Counted from the stretch's first letter, positions 48,353-56,509 are shown. The stretch: DNA of 64,000 bases from Terriglobia bacterium (GCA_020072845.1 JAIQGF010000019.1:1-64000); one strand, 5' to 3'. Numbers and translations are program-made. The notes: a model not told the origin generated them from the sequence alone.

Positions 48353-49420
48353 TCACGCGACTTCCGCCTGCCTTACACCCGCCGCCACTGCCGACTTGCT
48401 CGGAATCGCCGGCGGCAGTGGCATTTCCGTCTGGCGATCCCGCACTGCTGTCTGGCGTGACCGGCGGGCCATGGAACGTTGCGGCGCCAGGACGCGCTGC
48501 ATCCGTTGCCTCGCCAGCATCGCCCGGTACTCTGCCAGCAGCGCGCGGCGCGCTTCCTGGCAGACGCCGCGTGCCTGCACGAACTTGGCATTGGTCACAT
48601 TGCGCAAGGCAGCGACCAGGCCGCTTTCCAGCGCGCGCGAAAACAGCGACTCCGCCGTTTGGGTGAGCGTCTGCCAATCGTGCCAGTCCCCGGCCGCATC
48701 CTGCATGCGCTTCAACTGGCCCACGATGCGCTTTGCCTCGGGAACGTTTCCCGCCATCTCGGCGACGTAGCGTATCCGCTTGCAGCGCGTGCGGTAGGCG
48801 TGCAAATTTTCCGGCGTCAGCGTTCTCACCTGGCGCGCCAGCGAGGCGAACCTGCGCAGCGACGCCGCGACCTCGTCGTATTTGCCCATTCCTGTCGGGG
48901 CCGCCGGCACCCCCGGCTTTGCGCTGCTGATGCCCGCCGACCAGCGGTGAAGCGCCTTGCGCACCTTCTGCACGTCTTTGTCGGCGAGCGCCTTGGCCAG
49001 CCCCTGCTCGCGTTGGCTGCGCTGCTCGTTCAGCGCCTGCATCAGCCGTGCCTTGCGCTCCAACTCGCGCCCGATCTTCAGCTTGCGCAGGGCTGCAATC
49101 TGGACGTCAATGTCGCGCACGCCGCCGGCCTTCCGCCGTAATCGCTTGAGGCGCTTGCGCAGCCTGCGCTGCTTGCGGTCAGCACCACTGCCCCGCGTCT
49201 CCAGCAGTGCCTCCAGCCGGCGCGCGGTGGTGCGGATCAGGTGCACGCGTTCCGGCGCCAACGGTTCATCCGCCTTGGCCAGCGAGCGGTCCAGCTTTCG
49301 TATGAGTGCGAGCGATCTTGCGTTATCCACTGCCACGATCTTTCCTGACTTTGCTCTTGCAACACTTCCTTGCCCACATGAATGCGAATCGACACGGCTA
49401 AACACGGATGGGGAATTCAT
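48353..49420 (-). CDS. CHAD-domain protein
   Basis: A 355-residue helical, strongly basic protein of the CHAD (conserved histidine alpha-helical domain) family, known to bind polyphosphate. HLIRTTARRLEALLETRG near 68, KRLKRLRRKAGGVRDIDVQ near 95, LHAYRTRCKRIRYVAEM near 205 and AAGDWHDWQTL near 240 give the repeating Arg/His/Lys pattern. The ATG at 49420 is used; a GTG about 30 codons in (VAVDNARSLALI) has a better ribosome-binding site and may be the real start. It lies 17 bases after a PPK2 gene, so it is likely in the same transcript. Confidence 0.88.
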   Translation of the reverse strand: MNSPSVFSRVDSHSCGQGSVARAKSGKIVAVDNARSLALIRKLDRSLAKADEPLAPERVHLIRTTARRLEALLETRGSGADRKQRRLRKRLKRLRRKAGGVRDIDVQIAALRKLKIGRELERKARLMQALNEQRSQREQGLAKALADKDVQKVRKALHRWSAGISSAKPGVPAAPTGMGKYDEVAASLRRFASLARQVRTLTPENLHAYRTRCKRIRYVAEMAGNVPEAKRIVGQLKRMQDAAGDWHDWQTLTQTAESLFSRALESGLVAALRNVTNAKFVQARGVCQEARRALLAEYRAMLARQRMQRVLAPQRSMARRSRQTAVRDRQTEMPLPPAIPSKSAVAAGVRQAEVA

Positions 49421-49437
49421 CCGTGGCGATTCCGCGG

Positions 49438-50145
49438 TTAACTCAATCTCTTCTCGATCGCATCCGCGATCGTCTTCACCACTTTCACGCGCGCGAAGTA
49501 CTTGTTTTCCGCCTCCACCACCGTCCACGGTGCGTACGATGTGCTGGTGTGCAGCAGCATGTCTTCCACCGCTTCCAGGTAGCGGTCCCACTTGGCGCGG
49601 TTGCGCCAATCCTCTTCCGTCAGCTTGTACGACCGGAACGGGTCCACCTCGCGGCTCTTGAAGCGGCGCAATTGTTCTTGCTTGGAGATGTGCAGCCAGA
49701 ACTTGCAGATCACCATGCCGTACCCCGCCTGGTGCGCCTCGAATTCATTGATCTCGCGGAAGGCGCGCCGCCATTCGTCCTCGTTGCAGAAGCCTTCCAC
49801 CCGCTCCACCAGCACCCGCCCGTAATGGCTGCGGTCCCATATCCCGATGTGCCCGGCGCGCGGCAGGTGGTTCCAGAAGCGCCAGAGATAATGGTGCGTC
49901 TTCTCCTCGCCGCGCGGCGCCGCGAAGGCCGATACCGTGAACCCGCGCGGATCCAGCGTTTCCGTCACCCGCTTGATCGCTCCGCCCTTGCCCGCCGCGT
50001 CCCAGCCCTCGAATAGGCACAGCACCGGCGCCTGCTGCTTGAAAAGATTGAACTCCAGTTCGCGCATCCGCACCTGCGCTTTTCCAATCTGCACGCGGTA
50101 CTGCGGCGCCGACATTTTCTTGTTGGCGTTCAGCTTCTCAAGCAT
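49438..50145 (-). CDS. Polyphosphate kinase 2 family protein (C-terminal-domain-like)
   Basis: A 235-residue nucleotide phosphotransferase using polyphosphate as donor. Walker A is GWDAAGKGG, followed by DPRGFTV, and the lid/Walker B segment DRSHYGRVLVERVEGF. FWLHISKQEQLRRFKSRE and NRAKWDRYLEAVEDMLLHTST are PPK2-family hallmarks. Its ATG (50145) overlaps the end of the upstream PPK2 gene by 8 bases, so translation is likely coupled. Its sequence reads like the second domain of the two-domain polyphosphate:AMP phosphotransferase. Adjacent CHAD protein may deliver polyphosphate. Confidence 0.92.
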   Translation of the reverse strand: MLEKLNANKKMSAPQYRVQIGKAQVRMRELEFNLFKQQAPVLCLFEGWDAAGKGGAIKRVTETLDPRGFTVSAFAAPRGEEKTHHYLWRFWNHLPRAGHIGIWDRSHYGRVLVERVEGFCNEDEWRRAFREINEFEAHQAGYGMVICKFWLHISKQEQLRRFKSREVDPFRSYKLTEEDWRNRAKWDRYLEAVEDMLLHTSTSYAPWTVVEAENKYFARVKVVKTIADAIEKRLS

Positions 50146-51010
50146 GGGCCGCCTCCGCCTTCCGCCGCGCCGCCGGTTGCGTTCGCTTCGCGCCGGCGTC
50201 CTCCATGGCGGCCTCATCCTTGTCCTTGATCCCGGCGCGCAGCGCCTGCATGAGCGGTTGCGCCACCGCCGAGCGCGACACGGCGCCCGGCGACGCCTTG
50301 CGTTTCGCCAGCGCTTCTTCGATCTTCTCCACCAGGGTCCGGAACACCTTGACGCGCGCCCAGCGCATGTCGGTAGCCTCCACCAGAGTCCACGGCGCGT
50401 GCGGAGAGTCGGTCTTCGCCAGCATCTCTTCCACCGCGGCCGTCCACTTGTTGTACTGCCGGTGATGCCGCTTGTATTCCTTGGTGATCTTCCATCGCAG
50501 CGCGGGGTCGCACAGGCAGGCGCGGAACCTCTTTTTCTGTTCCGCCTTGGAGATGTGCATCCAGAACTTCAGCAGGACCTGTCCATCATCGGCCAGCCAA
50601 CGCTCGAACTGGTTGATCTCTTCGTACGCCTGCTTCCAGTCTTTCTTGTTGCAGAGCTTGTCGCAGCGCTCCACCAGGACCCGCCCGTACCAGGAGTGAT
50701 CGAACACCACCATCTCGCCGTCATTGGGCAGCGCCGTCTGATACCGCCACAGAAAATGGTAACGCTTCTCCAGCGACGTGGGCGGCGTTCCGGGATGCAC
50801 CCGAAACAGCCGCGGGTCCAGCTTCTCGGTGAGCTTCTTGACGATCATTCCTTTGCCCGCCGTGTCCCAGCCCTCTAGGCAGATGATCACCGGGACCTCC
50901 GCCTCTTTCGCCGCATACTGCAAGCCGCGCAGCCTCTCCTGCAACGCGCCCATGGTCTTGGTGTAGGCGGGCTTCGACAGCGTTTTCTTGAGATCGACAG
51001 TTTCCAGCAT
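50138..51010 (-). CDS. Polyphosphate kinase 2 family protein (N-terminal-domain-like)
   Basis: A 290-residue PPK2. It begins LETVDLKKTLSKPAYTKTMGALQERLRGLQY as the first domain of polyphosphate:AMP phosphotransferase does, then Walker A GWDTAGKGM, DPRLFRVHPG, and FDHSWYGRVLVERCDKL. The C-terminal 45 residues are Ala/Lys-rich and unlike the family core. AGGAGG lies 5 bases before the ATG at 51010, so the upstream extension to 51094 is left out. It heads a PPK2-PPK2-CHAD operon. Confidence 0.93.
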   Translation of the reverse strand: MLETVDLKKTLSKPAYTKTMGALQERLRGLQYAAKEAEVPVIICLEGWDTAGKGMIVKKLTEKLDPRLFRVHPGTPPTSLEKRYHFLWRYQTALPNDGEMVVFDHSWYGRVLVERCDKLCNKKDWKQAYEEINQFERWLADDGQVLLKFWMHISKAEQKKRFRACLCDPALRWKITKEYKRHHRQYNKWTAAVEEMLAKTDSPHAPWTLVEATDMRWARVKVFRTLVEKIEEALAKRKASPGAVSRSAVAQPLMQALRAGIKDKDEAAMEDAGAKRTQPAARRKAEAAHA

Positions 51011-51150
51011 GACGCCTCCTGGCGGGGCGCAGAGCACAAGGGGCCGATGTATGGGGGTGGTGAGAATACTATCCGAAACTCCGCGCTTTTTCACTGCTCA
51101 GAAACCCGTCGCGCGTTATCGGACGTTCCATAACGAAACCTTCTATTTGT

Positions 51151-51214
51151 GTCATTCCGAGCGGGCGGAACTTGTCCCGAGCGCAGCGAGGGAGCCCACG
51201 AGGAATCTGCTTTT
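51151..51214 (+). repeat. Dispersed GTCATTCCGAGCGGGCGGAACTTG module
   Basis: Nearly identical over about 60 bases to 46272-46335, ending GAGGAATCTGCTTTT; here no GAAACT array follows. Confidence 0.8.
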
Positions 51215-51272
51215 GCTCGCCACTCGGGACTCCGTGCCGCCCACGTAACTCTTTCTCCTTCCCGCGCATCTT

Positions 51273-52031
51273 ATGAGCGTGACTCGATTCCTTCGCATCA
51301 GCGCTATGTTGTTGCTGGCCAACGTCTTAGTCGGTGGCGTCGAGCCCAGCGCCAAGCTTGACCGGGTCCCTGTCCTGGTCGAACTGTTCACCTCGGAGGG
51401 CTGTTCCAGTTGCCCACCCGCCGACGCTCTGCTGATGGATCTTGATCTGCGCCAACCCGTCGCCGGCGCCGAGGTCGTCGCTCTCGGCGAACACGTTGAT
51501 TACTGGAATGAGCTGGGATGGAAAGACCGCTTCTCCTCCTCTGACTACACCCAGCGCCAGGGCCGCTACGCTGCGCGCTTCCACCTCGGCTCGGTTTATA
51601 CCCCGCAGATGGTCATCAACGGCCGCACCGAATTTGTCGGCAACGACACCGCACGCGCCGAGAAGGCCATCGCCGGCGCCGCCCAACGCCGTGACACCCA
51701 ACCCAGCATCGCGATCGCTGCTGCCGGAAACGTGGTCGATGTAAACATCACCGACGCAGGCCCGCACCCGCTCGATGTCCTGCTCGCGATCACGGAATCG
51801 GATTTGAGCACCCAGGTCGGCCGCGGCGAGAATCACGGCCGCCTGCTCCGCCACACCGCCGTGGTGCGCGACCTCCGCAAAATCGGTGAGACTTCCTCCG
51901 GCCAATTCGCGGCCCACCCGCAGCTCAAGCTCAAACCGGACTGGCGCCACGACAAACTTCGCGCCGTCATCTTCCTTCAGGACCCTGCCACGCTGGAGAT
52001 CACCGGCGCCGCGCAAGCGGCTTGGAAATAG
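51273..52031 (+). CDS. DUF1223 secreted thioredoxin-fold protein
   Basis: A 252-residue exported protein: signal peptide to about 22, then VLVELFTSEGCSSCPPADALL with a CxxC-like CSSC redox site, HVDYWNELGWKDRFSS, and VYTPQMVINGRTEFVG. This is the DUF1223 pattern (thioredoxin-like fold); function is unknown. It lies downstream of a repeat module and upstream of the nucleoside-salvage run, with no obvious functional link. Confidence 0.85.
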   Translation: MSVTRFLRISAMLLLANVLVGGVEPSAKLDRVPVLVELFTSEGCSSCPPADALLMDLDLRQPVAGAEVVALGEHVDYWNELGWKDRFSSSDYTQRQGRYAARFHLGSVYTPQMVINGRTEFVGNDTARAEKAIAGAAQRRDTQPSIAIAAAGNVVDVNITDAGPHPLDVLLAITESDLSTQVGRGENHGRLLRHTAVVRDLRKIGETSSGQFAAHPQLKLKPDWRHDKLRAVIFLQDPATLEITGAAQAAWK

Positions 52032-52151
52032 CCGCCTGATGTAGCACAGGCGCCCTCGCGTTCGTGCAGAAAACCGACGACCGCCAACCGATAACCGATG
52101 ACCTCTTAAGCCGCTTGACGATTCAACCCAACTCGCCTTTAATGCCAATCT

Positions 52152-52583
52152 GTGTCCGGCGTTCCGCCCCACATCGTCGCTAAACCGCCTTTGTCCGGGG
52201 CTGAGAAGGAACGCCTTTTCGTCGCCGCGCGCGAAGTCCTTACCCGCGCCTATGCGCCTTATTCCAAGTTCCATGTCGGCGCCGCCGTGCTCGCCGCATC
52301 CGGTGCTGTCTATGCCGGCTGTAATGTCGAGAATGCTTCCTACGGCCTCACCATCTGTGCCGAGCGCTCCGCCATCTCCGCCGGCGTGGCTGCCGAAGGC
52401 GCGTCCTTCAAGATTCGCGCCGTCGCCGTGTTCAACGGTAACGACGCCCCCTGCTCCCCCTGCGGCGCCTGTCGCCAGGTGATCTTCGAGTTCGGTCCGG
52501 ATGCGGATGTGATCTTCCAGGGCCGCCCGGGTTTGGAGCACTCCACCGCCCGCGCCTTGCTCCCGGCGGGTTTCACGCTGTGA
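52152..52583 (+). CDS. cdd: Cytidine deaminase
   Basis: Converts cytidine and deoxycytidine to uridine and deoxyuridine. The 143-residue protein shows the zinc motif CAERSAIS (Cys, catalytic Glu) near 71 and PCGACRQV near 104 (CxxC), and YSKFHVGAAVL near 38. Start is GTG at 52152. Its TGA stop overlaps the GTG start of the next gene by four bases, so translation is probably coupled. It begins the nucleoside-salvage run. Confidence 0.95.
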   Translation: MSGVPPHIVAKPPLSGAEKERLFVAAREVLTRAYAPYSKFHVGAAVLAASGAVYAGCNVENASYGLTICAERSAISAGVAAEGASFKIRAVAVFNGNDAPCSPCGACRQVIFEFGPDADVIFQGRPGLEHSTARALLPAGFTL

Positions 52584-53938
52584 GCGCTGGCGCATACCGC
52601 CCCGGAGCTGCGGGACGAGCGCGCAGCGTGCGCGTGGTTGACGTCATTCGCCGCAAGCGCGACGGCGGTGAACTCACCCGCGACGAAATCAACTATCTCG
52701 TCGCCGCCTATACCGCCGGCGCCATTCCCGACTATCAAATCTCCGCCTGGCTGATGGCTGTCGTTCTGAAGGGCATGACCGACGCCGAATTGGCCGCGCT
52801 CACCGAGGCCATGCTCCACTCCGGCCAGGTGCTCGACCTCTCCGACATTCCCGGGCGCAAGGTGGACAAGCACTCCACCGGCGGAGTCGGCGACAAGACC
52901 TCGCTGGTGCTGGCGCCCATCGTCGCCGCGGCGGGCGTGGCCGTCCCCATGATTAGCGGCCGCGGCCTCGGCCACACCGGCGGCACTCTCGACAAGCTTG
53001 AGTCCATCCCCGGTTTCAACGTCAACCTCTCGCTCGACGAGTTCCGCCGCGTCCTGCGCGAGTGCGGCTGCGGTCTGATCGGCCAGACCGCCGAAATTGC
53101 TCCCGCCGACAAAAAGCTCTACGCCCTGCGCGACGTCACCGGCACCGTCGAGAGTCCGTACCTGATCTGCGCCTCCATCATGAGCAAGAAACTCGCCGAA
53201 GGTCTCGATGCCCTGGTTCTCGACGTCAAGACCGGCTCCGGCGCATTCATGAAGAAGGAACAGGATGCCGTCTATCTCGCCGAATTGATGGTCGAAACCG
53301 GGCGCCGCATGGGCAAGCGCATGATGGCGCTCATCACCGATATGAACCAGCCACTCGGCCGCGCGGTTGGGAATGCGAACGAAGTTGCAGAATGTATTGA
53401 CGTGCTGAAAGGCAACGGCCCGGACGATTTGCGTGAACTTTCACTCGTGCTCGCCGGCTCTATGTTTTACCTTGGCCAGCGCGCCGCTTCTTTGAGCGAA
53501 GGCAAGAGCCTGGCAGAGGAGATGATCCGCAACGGGGCCGCGCTGGAGAAATTTCGGCGCATTGTCCAGCTCCAGGGTGGCGATGCCACGGTGGTGGACG
53601 ACCCCGGGCGCCTGCCCCGCGCGCGCCACTCGGTCGAGATCACGAGTCCTTCGGCCGGTTACGTCAGTTCCATCATGTGCGAGCAGGTCGGGACCGCCTG
53701 CGTGGTGCTCGGCGGCGGCCGCGAAAAGAAAGAAGACACGGTGGATCCCGCCGTCGGTATCATCGTCCGCAAGAAGTTGGGGGACGCGGTGGCGCAAGGC
53801 GAGCCCCTGTGCACCGTACATTACAATTCCGACGCGCGCCTGGATGAGGCCCGCCGCCTGCTGCTGTCGGCCTACACCATGGCGCCGCAGCCGCCGCCGT
53901 CCAAGCCGCCGCTGGTTCACCGCGTCATTGGCGAGTAG
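52580..53938 (+). CDS. deoA: Thymidine / pyrimidine-nucleoside phosphorylase
   Basis: Phosphorolysis of thymidine (and possibly uridine) to base and deoxyribose-1-phosphate. The 452-residue protein has the family signature DKHSTGGVGDKTSL near 94 and SGRGLGHTGGTLDKLE near 124; the C-terminal domain includes GGGREKKEDTVDPAVG. The GTG start overlaps the cdd stop. A choice between deoA and pdp by substrate cannot be made from sequence. It works with cdd upstream and the CNT transporter downstream. Confidence 0.95.
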   Translation: MSAGAYRPGAAGRARSVRVVDVIRRKRDGGELTRDEINYLVAAYTAGAIPDYQISAWLMAVVLKGMTDAELAALTEAMLHSGQVLDLSDIPGRKVDKHSTGGVGDKTSLVLAPIVAAAGVAVPMISGRGLGHTGGTLDKLESIPGFNVNLSLDEFRRVLRECGCGLIGQTAEIAPADKKLYALRDVTGTVESPYLICASIMSKKLAEGLDALVLDVKTGSGAFMKKEQDAVYLAELMVETGRRMGKRMMALITDMNQPLGRAVGNANEVAECIDVLKGNGPDDLRELSLVLAGSMFYLGQRAASLSEGKSLAEEMIRNGAALEKFRRIVQLQGGDATVVDDPGRLPRARHSVEITSPSAGYVSSIMCEQVGTACVVLGGGREKKEDTVDPAVGIIVRKKLGDAVAQGEPLCTVHYNSDARLDEARRLLLSAYTMAPQPPPSKPPLVHRVIGE

Positions 53939-54046
53939 CGATTTGATGAAGTGGAGGGCATTGCTTTAGCCGTGTGTATAGCTGGCACAAGCAGGTGGGG
54001 AAGGGCACGGCTTTAGCCGTGCCGACACGCTGCCCTTAATGATTAT

Positions 54047-54085
54047 CATTCCGAGCGGCTTTAGCCGCGTGGAATCTGGTTTTCG
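54047..54085 (+). repeat. ATCATTCCGAGCGGCTTTAGCCG module
   Basis: A variant of the dispersed modules with the hairpin GCGGCTTTAGCCGC, ending GGAATCTGGTTTT and leading into a GAAACT array. A related hairpin, GGCACGGCTTTAGCCGTGCC, lies just before it (54004-54026). Confidence 0.75.
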
Positions 54086-54111
54086 CTGAAACTGAAACTG
54101 AAACTGAAACT
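54086..54111 (+). repeat. GAAACT array ending 1 base before the CNT start codon
   Basis: CTGAAACTGAAACTGAAACTGAAACT, followed by T and then ATG; it replaces a ribosome-binding site. Confidence 0.85.
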
Positions 54112-54112
54112 T

Positions 54113-55384
54113 ATGTATCGCTTCGTCGGCATTCTCGGCTTGTTCTCCATGCTCGGCCTCGCCTTTGCGTTTTCCACGGCGCGCCGTGCCATCCGCCTCA
54201 AGACTCTGGCCTGGGGCATCGGACTGCAATTTGCCTTCGCTTTTCTGGTGCTGCGCTTTGACGTCGGACGCCTCGCCCTCGCCAAGGCCGGCGCCGGCGT
54301 CACCCGCCTGCTCGATTTCTCCTTCGCCGGATCGCAATTCATCTTCGGCGATCTCGGCAAGAAGTTGTCGCCCCAGGGCTTCATCTTCGCCTTCCAGGTG
54401 TTGCCGACCATCATCTTCATCTCGGCGTTTTTCGCCGTGCTCTACCACTTCGGCATCATGCAGTTCGTCATCAAGCAGTTCGCCAAGGTGATGAAGCTGA
54501 TGGGCGCCAGCGGCGCCGAATCCCTCGACGTTGCCGCCAGCATTTTCATGGGGCAGACCGAAGCTCCACTCAGCATCCGCCCGTTCCTGCCCTCGCTCAC
54601 CCGCTCCGAACTGATGACCGTCATGACGGCCGGCATGGCCCACGTTTCCGGCGGCATCATGGGCGCCTACATTCTCTACGGCATCGAGGCCAAGCACCTG
54701 CTCAGCGCCGTCATCATGACCGCCCCCGGCACCATCCTCATGGCCAAGATGCTGGTGCCCGAAACCGAAGTCCCGCTCACCGCTGACCGCAAAGCTTCCG
54801 GCGCCGACGCCGCCTCCACCGAAGCCGCCGCCGTCCCCGTGAAACTTGAAGACGTCAATCACAAGGATGAAAACGTTCTCGGCGCCATCGCCCGCGGCAC
54901 CATTGACGGCTTGCACCTGGCGCTCAACGTCGCCGCCATGCTCATCTCTTTTCTTGCGCTCATCGCCCTGGTCAACGGCATCTTCGGCGGCATTCACAAC
55001 CACTGGGCGAGCTGGTTTCCCTCCAGCCTGGAGAAAATTTTCGGCGTCATTTTCGCGCCCATCGCCTTTGTCATCGGCATTCCCTGGCGCGACTGCCTCG
55101 CCGTCGGCAATCTCCTCGGCACGCGCATGGTGATCAACGAACTGGTCGCCTTTGCCAACCTCGGCCAGATGAAGGCCGCGCTCGATCCGCGTTCGTTTAC
55201 CATCGCCACCTTTGCGCTCTGCGGATTTGCCAATTTCAGCTCGATTGGTATACAGATTGGCGGAATCAGCGCGCTGGCGCCCAACCGGCGATCGGACCTG
55301 GCCAGGCTCGGCTTCCGCGCCATGCTGGCCGGCACCATGGCCAACCTGATGTCCGCCTCGATTGTCGGGATTCTGATGAAATGA
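54113..55384 (+). CDS. nupC: Concentrative nucleoside transporter (CNT)
   Basis: A 423-residue inner-membrane proton- or sodium-nucleoside symporter with about ten helices. The family stretch FQVLPTIIFISAFFAVLYHFG near 100, GASGAESLDVAASIFMGQTEAP near 137 and the C-terminal GFANFSSIGIQIGGISALAPNRR segment are diagnostic. A hydrophilic insert of about 40 residues separates two helices near 225-260. It imports the nucleosides that cdd, the phosphorylases and uridine kinase then use. Confidence 0.95.
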   Translation: MYRFVGILGLFSMLGLAFAFSTARRAIRLKTLAWGIGLQFAFAFLVLRFDVGRLALAKAGAGVTRLLDFSFAGSQFIFGDLGKKLSPQGFIFAFQVLPTIIFISAFFAVLYHFGIMQFVIKQFAKVMKLMGASGAESLDVAASIFMGQTEAPLSIRPFLPSLTRSELMTVMTAGMAHVSGGIMGAYILYGIEAKHLLSAVIMTAPGTILMAKMLVPETEVPLTADRKASGADAASTEAAAVPVKLEDVNHKDENVLGAIARGTIDGLHLALNVAAMLISFLALIALVNGIFGGIHNHWASWFPSSLEKIFGVIFAPIAFVIGIPWRDCLAVGNLLGTRMVINELVAFANLGQMKAALDPRSFTIATFALCGFANFSSIGIQIGGISALAPNRRSDLARLGFRAMLAGTMANLMSASIVGILMK

Positions 55385-55385
55385 G

Positions 55386-55464
55386 ATATCGTCGATGGTC
55401 GATAGTCGATGGCCTATTGGGAATCCTTCTTAGCCATCGACCGTCGGCCGTCGACCGTCGACCT
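55386..55464. repeat. Inverted GTCGATGGTCGATAG arrays (hairpin) before the purine phosphorylase
   Basis: GTCGATGGTCGATAGTCGATGGC, spacer, GCCATCGACCGTCGGCCGTCGAC. The dyad fills the gap between the CNT stop and the next start codon. Confidence 0.85.
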
Positions 55465-55466
55465 TT

Positions 55467-56336
55467 ATGAAACATGCCCCCGAACCTGCCCCCCCGCCCG
55501 CCGACGACTTCACGCGCGCCGGCGAAGCCGCTGACTTTCTCCGTGCACGCACCAAGCTGCATCCCAAAGTCGCCCTTGTCCTCGGCTCCGGACTCGGCTC
55601 CTTCGCCGATCAACTCGCCGCCGCCGTTTCCATCCCCTACGCCGACATCCCGCACTTTCCCAGGCCCTCGGCCGAAGGTCACGCCGGCAAGCTGGTGATC
55701 GGCAACCTGGCATCCGTGCCCGTTGCCTGCATGCAAGGCCGGGTTCATTTGTACGAAGGGCACAGCGTGCGCGACGTCGTCTTCCCGGTGCGCGCGCTTG
55801 CCCGCTTCGGCATCAAAGGCTTGATCCTCACCAACGCCGCCGGCGGTATCAACCAGACCTACACCCAGGGCTGCCTGGTTGTACTCAAGGACCACATCAA
55901 CTTGCAGGGCGTCAATCCGCTCATCGGCGCCAACGACGAGCGTTTCGGCCCGCGTTTCCTCGACATGACCCAGGCCTACTTCCGCCCCTATCGCCAGATC
56001 ACGCTCGAGCAAGGCAAACGCCTCGGCATCGACATCTTCGAAGGCGTGTACGCCGCCCTATACGGCCCGATGTACGAAACCCCGGCCGAAATTCGCTATC
56101 TGCGCACCATCGGCGCCGACGTCGTGGGCATGTCCACCGTGGCCGAAGTCATCGCCGCGCGCCACCTCGGAATGCGCGTGCTCGCCATCTCCTGTGTGAC
56201 CAACATGGCCGCCGGCATGCTCGACCAGCCCATCAACCACAAGGAAGTGCTCGAAACCGGGGAACGCGTCAAAGGGAAGTTCATGCAGTTGCTGGAAGCC
56301 ATCATGCCGCAGGTGGAGGATCTCGCAGGATCCTAG
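55467..56336 (+). CDS. punA: Purine-nucleoside phosphorylase
   Basis: Phosphorolysis of purine nucleosides to base and ribose-1-phosphate, 289 residues, trimeric class. LVLGSGLGSFADQL near 37, the phosphate loop GRVHLYEGH near 92, TNAAGGINQTY near 118, the purine-binding MYETPAEIRYLRTIGADVVGMSTVAE near 200 and SCVTNMAAG near 245 are all as in PNP type I/II (PunA). It works on the purine side of the salvage run. Confidence 0.95.
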   Translation: MKHAPEPAPPPADDFTRAGEAADFLRARTKLHPKVALVLGSGLGSFADQLAAAVSIPYADIPHFPRPSAEGHAGKLVIGNLASVPVACMQGRVHLYEGHSVRDVVFPVRALARFGIKGLILTNAAGGINQTYTQGCLVVLKDHINLQGVNPLIGANDERFGPRFLDMTQAYFRPYRQITLEQGKRLGIDIFEGVYAALYGPMYETPAEIRYLRTIGADVVGMSTVAEVIAARHLGMRVLAISCVTNMAAGMLDQPINHKEVLETGERVKGKFMQLLEAIMPQVEDLAGS

Positions 56337-56377
56337 CTTTCTCGATCTTTTCTTTCTTGGTCAATTTTTGTTGTGTT

Positions 56378-56411
56378 GTCATTCCGAGCGCAGCGAGGAA
56401 TCCAGGTTTTC
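56378..56411 (+). repeat. GTCATTCCGAGCGCAGCGAGGAATC module
   Basis: Shortest form of the dispersed module, leading into the GAAACT array at 56412. Confidence 0.8.
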
Positions 56412-56437
56412 CTGAAACTGAAACTGAAACTGAAACT
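56412..56437 (+). repeat. GAAACT array upstream of uridine kinase
   Basis: CTGAAACTGAAACTGAAACTGAAACT; unlike the others it is 73 bases from the gene it faces, with a further GTCATCCCGAGCGCAGCGAAGGATCTG module (56446-56472) in between. Confidence 0.85.
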
Positions 56438-56445
56438 CTGAGTTT

Positions 56446-56476
56446 GTCATCCCGAGCGCAGCGAAGGATCTGTTCT
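56446..56476 (+). repeat. GTCATCCCGAGCGCAGCGAAGGATC module
   Basis: A second short-form module, between the GAAACT array and the uridine kinase start. Confidence 0.7.
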
Positions 56477-56509
56477 TACTCGGTACCGAGGTACTTAGGT
56501 ACTATTCTG

